Shown here: positions 10,501-22,700 of the stretch, piece after piece
Layout: the number at the start of each line of letters is the position of its first letter
Position numbering within the stretch: position 1 is the stretch's first letter
DNA from: Polydactylus sextarius
Lineage: Eukaryota; Chordata; Actinopteri; Polynemidae
NCBI GenBank assembly: GCA_016801845.1
Contig: CM028922.1
Span: 587,001 to 651,000 of the forward strand
Direction of reading: 5' to 3'
Length of the DNA stretch: 64,000 nucleotides
Notes under the pieces: model-generated
What the model saw: only the letters and a program-made list of their open reading frames with translations
Databases searched by the model: none
Told to the model about the DNA's origin: nothing
Position numbers and translations under genes: made by a program

Positions 10501-13500
10501 GATGGATCAGCTGCTGCTGACGTTCGGTGACATCCCTCATCATGGCCCGGTGCTGCTGGCCTGGGTCCTGCTGAGACACACGTTACGACCAGATGAGTCC
10601 AGTCCTGTGATCAGGAGGATCGGCAACACGGCGCTGCAGCTGGGGGTGTTCAAGTACCTGTCCACGATGCTGAAAGGCCTCGGAGTCTCTGGGAACAATG
10701 TAAGACGACACACGTTGGTCATGTTTTACTTTATGTCGGTGAAAAGGCTGCAGGACAATTTCTGCTCATGTCTTTTTCTGCTCAACATTTGAGGAAATAA
10801 CCTTGAATCTCGAATCGTTTTGTTGCTGTCGACATGTTAAGGACGTCTCATGTCTGCTGTGAGGTCTTAATTGAAAGTTGTGGAGCAGCGGTTCTCAGAT
10901 CGTATCCTCTGGCCTCTAGTGCTTCTGGTTTTCTCTACCAGGTTGTTAAATATAATCACGTCGAAGCCTCAGAACTAAATCAGTCTTTAATGAGACGCTT
11001 GGAATGAAAACCATGTGGCAGATGGGAAACATGTTGTACTTTGGATCAGTTTTATAGTCGAGATGTGAGTTTCATAATGAAGCCTCTCGATCGTTTGTTT
11101 GGCAGAAAAACACTGAGAAAATGTTTGAATCCTAAATGTCACCAGACACGCTGAACATCAGTTTTAAGTTGTTTCATGTCCAAACTAAAACAATTTGGAT
11201 CAAAAACAACTTTTTTCCTGATTCATACAAATTAAATTAACTCATCTCACAGACGTATTTGTTTTCTTCTGTTTGACTAAATTGAATCTCGCTCTTTGTT
11301 TGTGTCCAGTGCACAGCCAGCACAGCAAAGATGTGTATCTACGGACTCCTGTCGTTTGTGATCACGTCGTTTGAAGAAGAAAGTCTCCAGGTCTGTATTG
11401 AGGTTTTGACAGAGTCTGAATCTTCTAACTGATCGTTGAAATATGTCGGTAACTTGTCGTCTTATTGAACGTGACAGACGGACGGTGTAGCCACTCAGTG
11501 TTCACACCTGATCGATGCTGCGTGTGAAGTTCTCTCTGCTCCCAACCTGGCTGAAGTCTTCTGGGAAATGGTGAGAAAAGAAATCACATATGAGATGTTT
11601 TTCTTCTAATTGACTGAAGACTAAAAGTTCATAACTTGTTCTGTTTTTAATCCAGAAACCAAACATGGGATTAGGAATGATCCTGGACAGCGCGGTCGGG
11701 ATGTTTCCTCATAAAATCGGACCGTTGTTACAACTTCTAACTGCTCTTCTGTCCAACAAGTCGACGGTTAAAAAGGTAGATTTCATTCAAGAATATGAAC
11801 ACACACCTCCACCTGCGTCCTGTTTAATGGTTTAACTTTGTGTTTTTATTTCTCCTCTTAGGTCTACAACTTTCTGGACAAGATGTCGTTTTACACACAA
11901 GTTTACAAACACAAACCCAACGACATCATCTCCAAAGACGACGAGACTCTGTGGCGAAGACAAACACCAAAACTCCTCTATCCTCTCGGTTCGTTTTCTC
12001 AAAGTCACTGTGACATTTAAATATAATCGTTTCTCCTCTAACGTTTCATCTCGACCATCAGGAACAGGACAGACCAACCTGTGGATGCCTCAGGGAGTTC
12101 TGGGTCAGGTGGTGATCGGAGGAGACCAGGGCTACATGGTGCGCTGGGACCACTCCTACAGCTCCTGGACTCTGTTCACCTGTGAGGTGGAGATGCTGCT
12201 GCACGTTGTTTCTACTGCAGATGTTCTAGCTCACTGCGCCCGCGTGAAGCCGATCCTGGACCTGGTTCACAAGATCATCAGCACTGACTGGACCGTGTCC
12301 GACTGTCTGCTGCCTCTCACCTCACGCATCTACATGTTGCTACAGAGGTAAACTCAGTTCACAGAGACGTGCGTCAAACTCTTCACCGTCTCTTCAGCGT
12401 GAGAAGTGAATTTATTTAGGGAATCGTGTGTTTTCCTCCTGCAGGTTAACATCAGTCATCAATCCTCCGGTGGATGTCATCGCCTCCTGTGTCAACTGTC
12501 TCTCTGTCCTGGCTGCTCGGATGCCTGGGAAGGTGAGAACAGGAACAGAAAGTCACTTTGACGAGTTAAAGTCACTGCCGCTGTTACTGACTTGTTATGT
12601 TTCATGTGTCTTCAGGTTTGGTCCAGTCTCCATCACACTGGGTTCCTTCCCTTCGCCTCCAACCCTTTAACCAACATGGCTCAGTGCATCAGGTGACAGG
12701 AGTCTTCATTAATTTACCTGGTTGATATCAGAGTTTTAGTTTTAACTCGTTGAACGTTTGTCGTCCTCAGTGCCGAGGGGATGAAGGCAGGTAACTATGG
12801 CAACCTGCTGGTCCAGATCGAACAGCCCAGAGGAGAATACGCCGTCACCATCGCTTTCCTCCGTCTCATCACGACTCTGGTGAAGGTAACGACACGTTTC
12901 AGTCGAACCAGACAGATGTTTTGTGTTTTATAGAAATGTGACACGTCTCTGTCGTGTCTGTCAGGGTCAGCTGGGCAGCACCCAGAACAAAGGGCTGATC
13001 CCCTGTGTGTTACTGGTGTTGAAGGAGATGCTTCCTACGTATCATAAGTGGCGTTACAACACCTACGGCGTCAGAGAGAGGATAGGTGAGATCGACTTTA
13101 TCAACGAGAGGCCTTTGTTTGTTTCTTCCAAACTGTAAAAAGTGAATAAGTGTCTGTGTCAACGCAGGTTGTCTGATATTGGAGCTGATTCATGCGATTC
13201 TCAACCTGAGTCCAGAAGGAGAAGACCAGGGCAGGTACGGACTGATTCAACTGGGTCGTTTAATATTAGTTAGTTACTTGGTTCACGTTTCAACTTCCTC
13301 CGCTGTTTCCTGATGCTCTGCAGCACCCCCACCCTGCAGTCTCTGTGTATCTACAGTCTGGCAAACACTGAGGCTGGACAGGCCGTCGTCAACATCATGG
13401 GAGTCGGAGTCGACACGATAGACGTTGTTCTGGCTGCACAACCCAGCAGGTGAGTCAGTGTGATGTGACCATGTTTATGTTTCATCCTACACAGACGTTA

Positions 13501-16500
13501 CTGAGTCACTACAGAGACGTTAAAACAACAACGAACAGACTCAACAACAGTTTCTATCCAACTGCTGAAAATATCAACTAAATATCCAGACTAGTTCACA
13601 CTATTTGACACCAGTCGACTTCACCATGGATCAGTGAGTCTCAGTCTCTGTCGTGATCGTTGGCGACTTGTGTTCCCATGATGTGGAGTCTCAACAACTG
13701 GTCTGAGACCTGTAGTGTTCACACTACAAGACTTGTCAGTGATTGACTCCCGATCACACCGTGACGTCACCAAACTCTGGTCTGGTCACGTGAACTAGAC
13801 AGGATGTAGCCGCTGCTTCTCACCGTGATTTACAGCCGTTTATTGTTGACGAGCACCGGTGAAGACGCTGCCTCCGACACAGACTAAACCGCTAAACCGG
13901 CGTGTAAACATCACCATGGCAACACGCTGGTTTTCATGGTGGAGCTGAAATCAGCAGCAGACCTCCCCGGTACCGGGTAACATTCCTCTGATGGAGTCGT
14001 TAGGGCTGTTCACACATTATGATCATTAACTGATGATTCACCAACCATCAGAGGACCAAGTCCACCAGACACTGTTCAACTCGTGTTGACCAGTGTGAAC
14101 TAGACTCACTTCTCTTCTATTTAATCAAATAGTTTCATATCGTAACAGTTTTGTTCTGTCGTTTCTGATCAGTTGTGGTCCAGAGAGTCCAGGTCAGATC
14201 CTGATCCAGACGGTCAAACTGGCGTTCTCCGTCACCAACAACGTGATCCGTCTGAAGTCTCCGTCAGACGTGGTGTCTCCTCTGGAGCAGGCGCTGACTC
14301 AACACGGAGGTCACGGCAGTAACCTCATCGTCGTTCTGGCCAAATATATTTATCACAAACACGACCCGGCGCTGCCTCGCCTCGCCATCCAGCTGCTCAA
14401 AAGACTCGCTACGGTAGGATCTTCTCTACACGTGAACACGATATGTATAAACACAAACACATGTAGGTAAGCGCTGAGCTGACGTTGTGTCTGTAGGTGG
14501 CGCCCATGTCGGTGTACGCCTGCCTGGGCAGCGACGCTGCAGCCATCAGAGACGCGTTTCTCACTCGGCTGCAGAGTAAAACTGAAGACATGAGGATCAA
14601 AGTCATGATCCTTGAATTTCTGACCGTCGCTGTGGAAACTCAACCTGGACTCATCGAGCTGTTCCTCAACCTGGAAGTGAAGGACGGCAGCGAAGGGTCA
14701 AAGGTCTGAACTGTGGGAACGATTAATATCAGATTCATTAGTTTATTTGTTGTCACTTACTGTTTCATGTGAACGTGTAGGAGTTCCTGCTCGGTGAGTG
14801 GAGCTGCCTTCACGTGGTGTTGGACCTGATCGACTCCAAGCAGCAGGGGAAGTACTGGTGTCCTCCTCTGCTGCACCGAGCTGCTCTCGCCTTCCTCCTG
14901 GCCCTGTGGCAGGACCGAAGAGACAGCGCCATCTCCGTCTTACGAACCAAGTCAGCTCATTTCATCAGAATCGACTCTCACTTTGACCCAGAAAACGGTG
15001 AAAACTCCATCATTTGACGTGTTTTTGTTTTTATTCGACAGAGAAAGATTTTGGGAGAATTTGACGACGCCTCTGTTCGGGACCTTGACGCCACCTTCAG
15101 ACACCACAGAGGTAATTTACTCATCTTTACTTAGTTCTCACTCACTCGGTCGTCTGCGTCAACTCAGTTGTTTTTATTTATTTTCGTCTTCAGCCTTGTG
15201 TTCTGGAAACTTGCGCTTTTGTCATGAAAATCCTCGGACTGGAGATTTACTACGTCGTCAGGTAAATTCAGACTCACTGATGTTTATTGATCAATCAGCT
15301 CAAACATCACACGGTTGGTGTTAATGTCTGTGGTTTTTGTTCCAGCGGTTCTTTGGAGCAGTCTCTGAAGGACGGGCTGCAGAAGTTCTCCAACGCGCGT
15401 CGCTACGAGTACTGGTCCCAGTACGTCAAGTCTCTGGTTTGTCACGTGGCAGAAATGGAAGAGGAAGGAATCTGTTACTTCACAGAGACGCAGATGTTGA
15501 TCTCAGCCTGGAGGATGCTGCTGATTCTTTCCACCAGTCACGTATGTTAAAATAAACCAGTGGCATCTATAATGTTTCAGTTTGTTATTCTGTGTGTTCA
15601 TTCTCATCTTTGTGGTTCCAGTCCGACGTGATGCAGTTAACAGACGACTCCACCAAGCTGAAGCTTTTCATGGACGTCCTGGATGGAACTAAAGCTGCCG
15701 TGAGTTTCACTACATCAGACATTTGCTGTTTTTTTTTTTTTTTTTTTTTTTGTCATTTTACTCGTCGTAACTTGGTCTCTACTTCTCGTCCTGTAGCTGA
15801 CGACGCCTACGTCTGTTCCTTGTCTCCGTCTTGGATCCATGATGGCGACGCTGCTGCTCATCCTCCTCAAACAGTGGAGAGGGTGTGTGTCCATCCGCCT
15901 GACACAGAGAGCGACCAGCACTCACACGATCTAACTCTGTCACTTTGCTCTTCCTGCCTCCAGCGTGGTGGCGTCGGCTCCAGACATCCTGTCTCCTCTG
16001 TCTCTGATCCTGGAGAGCGTCCTTCAGGCCGACCAGCAGATGATGGAGAGGACCAAAGCCAAAGTCTTCTCTGCGCTCATTTCTGTGCTGCAGATTCAGG
16101 GACTCAACGGTGGAGACATTTCCCAGCTGCCTCAGCTGCTGCTGTCGGTGTGCGAGACGGTGAAAGACGAAGCGTTGGTGATTATCGACAACACTCGTCA
16201 CACGAGTCAGGTCTCAGAGACCAACGAGGACGAGGACAGCATGGAGACGGACTCTCCCCGCGGACCTCAGAAGGACCAGAGAGACGGGGTGAGTCTCTGG
16301 ACGATGACGACCGCAGGAGTTTTTATCTCTGGACGTTGTTTTTAACGTCATGTTTCCATCAGGTGTGTGTCCTCGCGCTGCATTTAGCCAAGGAGCTGTG
16401 TCGCACCGATGAGGACGGAGAACACTGGGTCTCGGTGATGAGGAAGGTTCCCGTTCTGCCGGCGGTTCTCAGCGCCGTCGAGCTCAGTCTGCGATCAAAA

Positions 16501-18703
16501 AACAACCTGTACTTCACCGAGGCTGCTCTTCACCTGCTGCTGACGCTGGCGCGCACGCCACAGGTCGGCACCTTTCCAGTGATTTGTTAGAAGGTTTAAT
16601 AAACATCTCAGATCATATTTGACGCGTCAGACTTTAAAGGGTTTAAATTTATAAAGTGATTGTTTTTTGTTCCTCCAGGGAGCAGCAGCTGTTGCTGGAG
16701 CAGGAGTCATCCAAACCATCTGCCTCCCTCTTCTCAGTGTATATGAAATGTCCTCAAATGGAGCATCACAGGTCGCAGATCAATTCAAGGATCAATGTAC
16801 AGTTTGTGTGTTAACGTGACATAATAACTAATGAGCGTGTGTGTTTGCTCCTGAACAGAGTTTCTCTCGTAAGTCCCAGGACTCGGCCTGTTGGCCGGGC
16901 GTCTACCGTCTGTGTATGTCTCTGATGGAAAGTCTCCTCAAGACTCTTCGCTACAACTTCATCAACGAAGCTCTGGACTTTGTTGGAGTTCATCAGGAGC
17001 GAATCCTGCAGGTTCGACAGTAAAACCACCGAGTCGCCGTCTTATTGTTTTAACAGAGATAAGTGACTGACGTTGTGTTTCTGTCCAGTGTCTGAACGCG
17101 GTGAGAACCGTTCAGAGTCTGGCGTGTTTGGACGAAGCTGATCACACGGTCGGTTTCCTGCTGCAGCTCTCCAGCTTCTGTAAAGAGTGGCAGTTTCACC
17201 TTCCTAAACTGCTGCAAGACGTGCAGGTGAGTCCAGAGGGTGGATCCACGTCAGCCTCCAACGCTGCCGTCTTCAGCTTTAGTGTTGATGTCTTCATCTT
17301 CCTTCCTGCAGGTGAACCTGTGTTATCTGTGTCAGACCTGCACGTATCTGCTCCACAGCAAGAAGATGCTTCATCACTACCTCCAGGTCAGACACAGCCG
17401 CTCAGAAATCACTCAGGATGTTTCTACCTTCAGACAAGTTACATTTATGTGTTTTTCTTCTCAGGCTAAAAATGGAGAAGCGCTGCCTCCTGCTTCTCTT
17501 CCTAAGACACAGCGCCCCCCGCAGACGCCGTCTAAAGAAGCAGCGGGTGGAGGAGAGAGGGAGGAGGCCGAGCAGAAAGCTCTTCTGGCCGTTCAGTGCA
17601 GCCTTTTAAAGATCCTCAGCAAAACTCTGGCGACTCTGCAGCACTTCACTCCAGACTGTTGTCAGATCCTCCTGGACCAGGTCAGACCGGCTCCATTTAG
17701 TCTGATTATCTCCAGTTACATCATAAACGTGCTGATTTTGTGTCTGCTGTTTTTAATCAGTGTATGGACTTGGCAGAGTACAGGACTCTGTTTGTTCTCA
17801 GCTTCACGACGCCGGCGTTTGACCCCGACGTGGCTCCGTCGTTCGGGACGCTGCTCGCCACCATCAACGTGGCTCTGAGCATGTTGAGTGAGGTACACGA
17901 TCTTACGTCTTGATCATCTCAGCTTCAGTCTGACGAGGTTTTCTAAAGGCTTCTGTGTCTTTGTAGATGGAGAAGAAGAAAGAACCAGTTTCCTTGAGTA
18001 TCGTCTCGTTGGCTTCATCGGAGGAGATTCAAGCTCTGAAGTGAGTTTTCTGACTCTTTGTTTCATTAGGAAATAGTAGAGCATAGTTTCTAACATCTTC
18101 GCTGTTTGTTTTTGTCTCCAGGTCACTGCTGATGTTCACCATGGAGAACTGTTTCTACGTCCTCATCTCTCAGGCCGTTCGATGTCTCAAAGATCCCTCC
18201 ATCCTCCCCAGAGACAAACAGAGACTCAAACAGGAGCTCAGCTCTGAACTGGTGAGAACGATTCACATCACGAGTCTTAATCTTCTTTATTCTTTAAAGA
18301 ACAAATCTGGCCTCACTCGGCTTATACCTCTCGTTCTTTAACACTTAAAAACAAACGACGTCATGTTGTGTCTGTTTCATTACCAGGTAGTTGTTTTTCT
18401 CTGGTTTTAAATCAAACTTTGGTCCAGTGTGATGATGAAACAGAAGTTAACTTCAGATATAAACATGATGTAAAACCGGTCTTACCCTTCATATCACTCA
18501 CCTGACGTGTTGTCTCTCCTCAGAGCACGCTCCTGTCCAGTCTGTCTCGTCACTTCCGTCGAGGTTCTCCGTCGTCTCCGGCCGGCGGCATCCTCCCCTC
18601 CGCTCAGTCCAAACCTCCGACTCCGGGGTCCAAGTCGAGTCACGAGGGTCAGGAGCCGTTCATCCAGCTGGTTCAGGCGTTCGTCAGACTCGTTCAGAGA
18701 TAA
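7584..18703 (+). CDS. nup188: nucleoporin Nup188 (41 coding exons)
   Basis: Scaffold nucleoporin of the inner ring of the nuclear pore; it binds Nup93. The spliced frame closes to 5241 nt, 1746 aa (human 1749), and matches human NUP188 nearly end to end, e.g. GRSALRE, APTWETHGNLM, YYAYFEM and LIQLVQAFVR at the C-terminus. It is an all-helical solenoid with no FG repeats. Exons: 7584-7609, 8048-8102, 8258-8331, 8411-8495, 8583-8663, 8748-8792, 8883-8975, 9080-9199, 9952-10163, 10269-10383, 10499-10699, 11310-11390, 11478-11570, 11656-11775, 11862-11988, 12062-12347, 12445-12532, 12616-12692, 12771-12885, 12965-13085, 13168-13234, 13324-13449, 14173-14413, 14497-14703, 14781-14950, 15042-15111, 15194-15261, 15346-15541, 15622-15699, 15797-15882, 15964-16288, 16363-16563, 16679-16771, 16859-17011, 17089-17226, 17312-17386, 17465-17680, 17761-17892, 17967-18040, 18122-18251, 18524-18703. 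All introns are GT-AG. A run of more than 20 T lies in the intron before 15797. Confidence 0.97.
9200..9951 (+). other. nup188 intron 8, nothing coding
   Basis: A 752-bp intron, AT-rich, with an A-run near 9821-9840. No exon, hairpin or repeat family was recognised. The 610-bp intron 10700-11309 is similarly plain. Confidence 0.6.
13591..14103. mobile_element. candidate non-autonomous DNA transposon (MITE) in nup188 intron 22
   Basis: This 513-bp block fills most of a 723-bp intron. It begins with CTAGTTCACACT and ends with the exact reverse complement AGTGTGAACTAG. Beyond these 12 bp the termini stay about two-thirds complementary for another 18 bp. GAC flanks both ends if the termini are read as TAGTTCACAC, a possible 3-bp target duplication. 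The TTCACAC motif recurs inside (near 13720 and 14010), as in MITEs built from subterminal repeats. There is no ORF. The superfamily could not be assigned. Confidence 0.5.
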
Positions 18704-19320
18704 ACGTAGATCTCCAACATCGGCAGGTTTCCACGGTTTCAGGCCTCGGTTTCTGTACAGTTGTTGTAGTTTCAATAGCACAAACTTTGACTTCTGGAGT
18801 GAGCGTGTTTATTCTGATATTAATAATTTACTGGAGCCATTTTGTTTTCGTTTGTTTTTATAATTTGTTAAACATTTCACTTTTTGCCAAAACTGAATCT
18901 GACCACGACCAAAGTGTTAAACCTTCGACGAGACGCTGCCTGATCCAAACAAACACAAACCAACGTATAATGAAGAGATGAGACTGTAGAGATCCTGGTG
19001 CTAAAGATCAGTCACTGACTCTGGTCTTTTATTTTTTGAAAGGCCTAGTTTTATAGGTCACATTGATGAAACGTTAACGATGTGACGACGTGTTTCAAGT
19101 GCAACTTAACGAATTAGACCTTTCCAAACTATAATCTCTTCATGTATAATGACTCGATGTGGTAGAACAGCGACATTATTCTACTTTTTCTAATTCTCTT
19201 GATGTGAACTTTACTATTTTCTTATCTCTGTTGATCCTTGTAAACATGTCGAAGCAGCTGCCAAGATTTGTACTTTAAAACTATAATTAAAAGCTAATAA
19301 AGGGACTTTTGTACCACAAA
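18704..19320 (+). terminator. nup188 3' UTR and poly(A) signal
   Basis: About 600 bases of AT-rich non-coding sequence follow the stop. An AATAAA at 19296-19301 is followed by a GT/T-rich stretch, so the transcript probably ends near 19315-19325. The gene is convergent with cdk5rap2. Confidence 0.65.
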
Positions 19321-19774
19321 GTTTGACCATCAGACTTTTCTTTACTGCATTTGCACATAATCGTTTGATCACAACGAACCGACGGGAAGAAACGATGAGT
19401 CAGTAATAAAATACACTTTCATGTTCTTATATTCATCATATAAAAAGAATAAATTGCAGGAGAAACTATTTACAAAGGCGTTTTTCTTTTAAAAGAGAGA
19501 AGGAAACAAACTTTTACAACTTCAGTACCTAAAGTCAATCAAATTACAGGCAAGTTTTGTGCAAGAGAATTAAAATAAAGGCTTTGATACCTGGAGAGTA
19601 AGGTGACAGTTTACAGCAGGATAAGGCTGATCAACATTACACAGCTACATTATTAAAAGCTGCAGTACAAAGACACGTCAGACTTGTGGTCGTCTGAAGA
19701 GTCACGGCGACGTTCTGCGCTCGGTCTGGACTCCGGGGTGTCGGCCTGCTCGGTCTGAGGGTCCGTACCGCCCC
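19321..19774 (-). other. cdk5rap2 3' UTR (end not located)
   Basis: This is the stretch between the nup188 poly(A) site and the cdk5rap2 stop. No minus-strand AATAAA (TTTATT in plus orientation) was found here. The nearest is around 19029, inside the nup188 3' UTR. Either a variant signal is used or the two 3' UTRs overlap in antisense by about 300 bases. Confidence 0.35.
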
Positions 19775-19781
19775 CTACTGG
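19767..19781 (-). promoter_or_regulatory. consensus CTCF core motif (reverse) over the cdk5rap2 stop codon
   Basis: On the minus strand CCAGTAGGGGGCGGT fits all 15 positions of the CTCF core. It includes the cdk5rap2 stop codon TAG (19777-19775), in the last 24-nt coding exon, and it faces the forward site at 7466 across nup188. Occupancy is not known. Confidence 0.55.
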
Positions 19782-22700
19782 CCATTCACCGGTACCTCCT
19801 GAAACACAGAAAACGACTTGTCAACACTGAGGCAGCATCAACGAGTTAAACTGAGACATGCAGGATGAGACCTGGTGAAACGTAGAAACGACGTGGACAC
19901 ATGCTTCAAAACATGATGTGTTCGTTAAAGGAAAAGTTCAACATTAAGAAACTGGTTCATAAACAAGAGCTGATAAAAAGGCTGAAACCACTGAACATCT
20001 GTTCACTCGATATGAGAATTATATGTGTCAATTATATCCTCAGTTTCTCTGTGGGATGAATAAAGTTTCTATTAGTTCTGTTAAAATATGTGTTTTGTTT
20101 TTACTGGTTTTATTGGACGGAGAAATGAATACGTTGGTGTGAGTTGACCAGCAGTCAGACTTGAGTGTTTCTGTCTGACTTGAACCAGCTACAGTACGTT
20201 TGTGTCGGACTGAGGGTCCAGGTGCAGTCCAGTTTTTAAACTTCAGGTGTTGGAGCCGTAAGTTTGACACAGAACCGGGCTCCGTGTGACTGAGTCCGCT
20301 CAGAGCCAGAAGACGTCGTGAGCTGGTTTCACCGATGTTTGTGAAGGAAACTAAGGAGCTGAATGTTGTGGAGCTTTGATTGGATCAGGTTTAATACCAG
20401 TGACCAGGTGAATTCAACAGTTTTTACAACAGTTATTATTTTACAAGATTATGTCCCTTTGAGCGTTTGACTATGAGAGAAACTTTCACATAAATTTCCA
20501 GACTTTTCAAGGTTTGGAAAACAGTGTTTAAAGTTTCAGACCTGCACAAGCACCTGATACTATAGTGTTAGTCTTAGTGTCGAGTGTATTGTCCCTGTTC
20601 CATCATCCATCTGGACCAACACTGTTCATGGTTTCAGTCTTTTCATCCAGTAACAAAGTCTCATCATCATTTCCAACATGTGAAACTTTCCCTTTAAAGA
20701 TGTCGGAACATGCATCTCACTCAACACATGATGAACTTGAGTCTCTCAAACGTGAATAAATTCATCATCTTCATCTTCATGCAACAGGACATCGTCTCAT
20801 CAACCTCATGCATCGGATCAGAGTGAGAACCTGAACCTGAGCTGCACTGACCTTCGTCCGGTCCAGACAGGCCTTTCAGGCCAAACAGGGAACAGTAATT
20901 TGTCTATCGTTATTAAACATAGAGGACGAGAAGGAGAAGAGTGATTGACACTTCACTGCTGTTTGACATTTGAAGTGTTTTAATCCGTTAAAGACTGAAC
21001 TCACCTCTAAGTTTCCTCGGGCTTTCTTCAACACTCCGTGTGTCAGAGACACTACATGGAGACGGTGATAAAAACATAAATATCAGCGATTGTTTCCGTT
21101 TGTAAACAGTGAAATCAGCTGAAGAAGTGAAGGTGAACATACGCTGGTCGATGATGACTCTCTCCATTCCCTCTTTGAGCTGGTTGGTGGTTCTCAGTCG
21201 TTTAACGGCTCCACTCAGCAGCCTCTCCTGCTGCGACAGACGACTCTTCAACCTGGAGATTTCGTTCTTCAGCAGCTCGTCCTGACGACGGAGGGAGAAG
21301 ATTTTATTCTGTTCCTACGTGACTGGATGTGATGACGTGATGTTTCTGTGTTTACCTGCTGGTTGTTGGCGCCGTCTACTGCTGCTACGGTTCCTGGTAA
21401 AGAAACTCTCCACACCAGCTTGAGCAGTCGACCGGCTTCTTCCAACACCTGCTTCATCGTGTTCGTGCTGCTGCACAAACTCTTCAGGTGCTGCTGCTCA
21501 ATCACCTGCGAAAAAAACACTAAAACATCAACTCTGCTGTTTTTCCTTCAGTCAATTCACCAACATGACTCATTTTATTACCTTGTTGTCTGAGCTCTGC
21601 TGCCTGAACGTGTGCAGACACTCCTGTAGTTGTGTGTCCATGCTGCGAGACAGTTTACGACCTTCTGAGATCTGTTTGCGCAGAGCGTTGTAGTCCTCGA
21701 TCAGACCTAAGACGTGTCGTCCGTTCCGATTGGCCCACATCCTGTGACCTGGCACCAGACGAGACGGAGCGCCAGAGACGCTGTCGCCAGAGCTGCTGCT
21801 GAGGGAACCGCCGTCCACCTCGGAGTGAGCGTGACGCTGCTCGTCTGGAAAAACATTTGAAAAAGTTTGTATTTTTACAACTTTAAATTAAATATAATGG
21901 CTGATGAAGTGTGTTTTCTTACCGTGGAGGACGCTGATGTGTTCGTTGTGAGACTGAAACGTGTGACGGAGATCACAACCGTCACGACCCGACGACCTGC
22001 CTCCTTCATCTAAAAACAAGTATAAAACCGACAGTGACGCATCAGACAGACTCCTCTGGGTTTAAATTCACGTGTCACGTGTTGTTTTCATGTCTGCGTC
22101 TTGTGTTTTTACCCGGAGACGACAGCAGGTAGTTGATGTTGATGGTTTCAGAGCGGTTGGGGCCTCGGAGCAGCTGCTCCTCCAGTCGCTGCCTCAGAGC
22201 CGTGTTGGTCTGGATGCTCCGCTCCAGCTGCAGCCTCAGGTGTCTGATCTCTGACAGAAGTTCACTCAGGTCCAACGAGCCGGAGGCGGAGACGGGAGAC
22301 GTCTCCTGGTTCATCTCATTTGATTCAACTTCAAAGAAAACAAGGAAACAAACATTATCATCGGTATCTCTTCAGTAATAAACGTGAAAACAAGAACCAG
22401 AAGAAAATTATCTACATCTTCTTCATCATCTTTCTTTATGTAAAGAACCACATTTATCTTTGATTAGTTTGAGATGTTTCAGAGTTGAACTGCGATGATA
22501 CAAACTTTGAAATGAAAAATAAGATCTATGTCACTACTAAGGGCAGATGCTTTTAAAACAGTGTTATCATGTCAAACACATCCCAGTGGAAACATTAAAC
22601 AGCTGTAATTGAGTAAAAAACCGAGTCTGAATCCAAAATAAATTTGGCAACAAATCCTGGGAAACTTCTCACTGAGACAGTGAAGTTTAGACAGTTTGTA

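Noticed and set aside
20850..20875. Short GLKGLSGP collagen-like reading near the cdk5rap2 3' end
   Set aside because: Only about eight codons in an intron of an unrelated gene, with no acceptor. It is a chance match.
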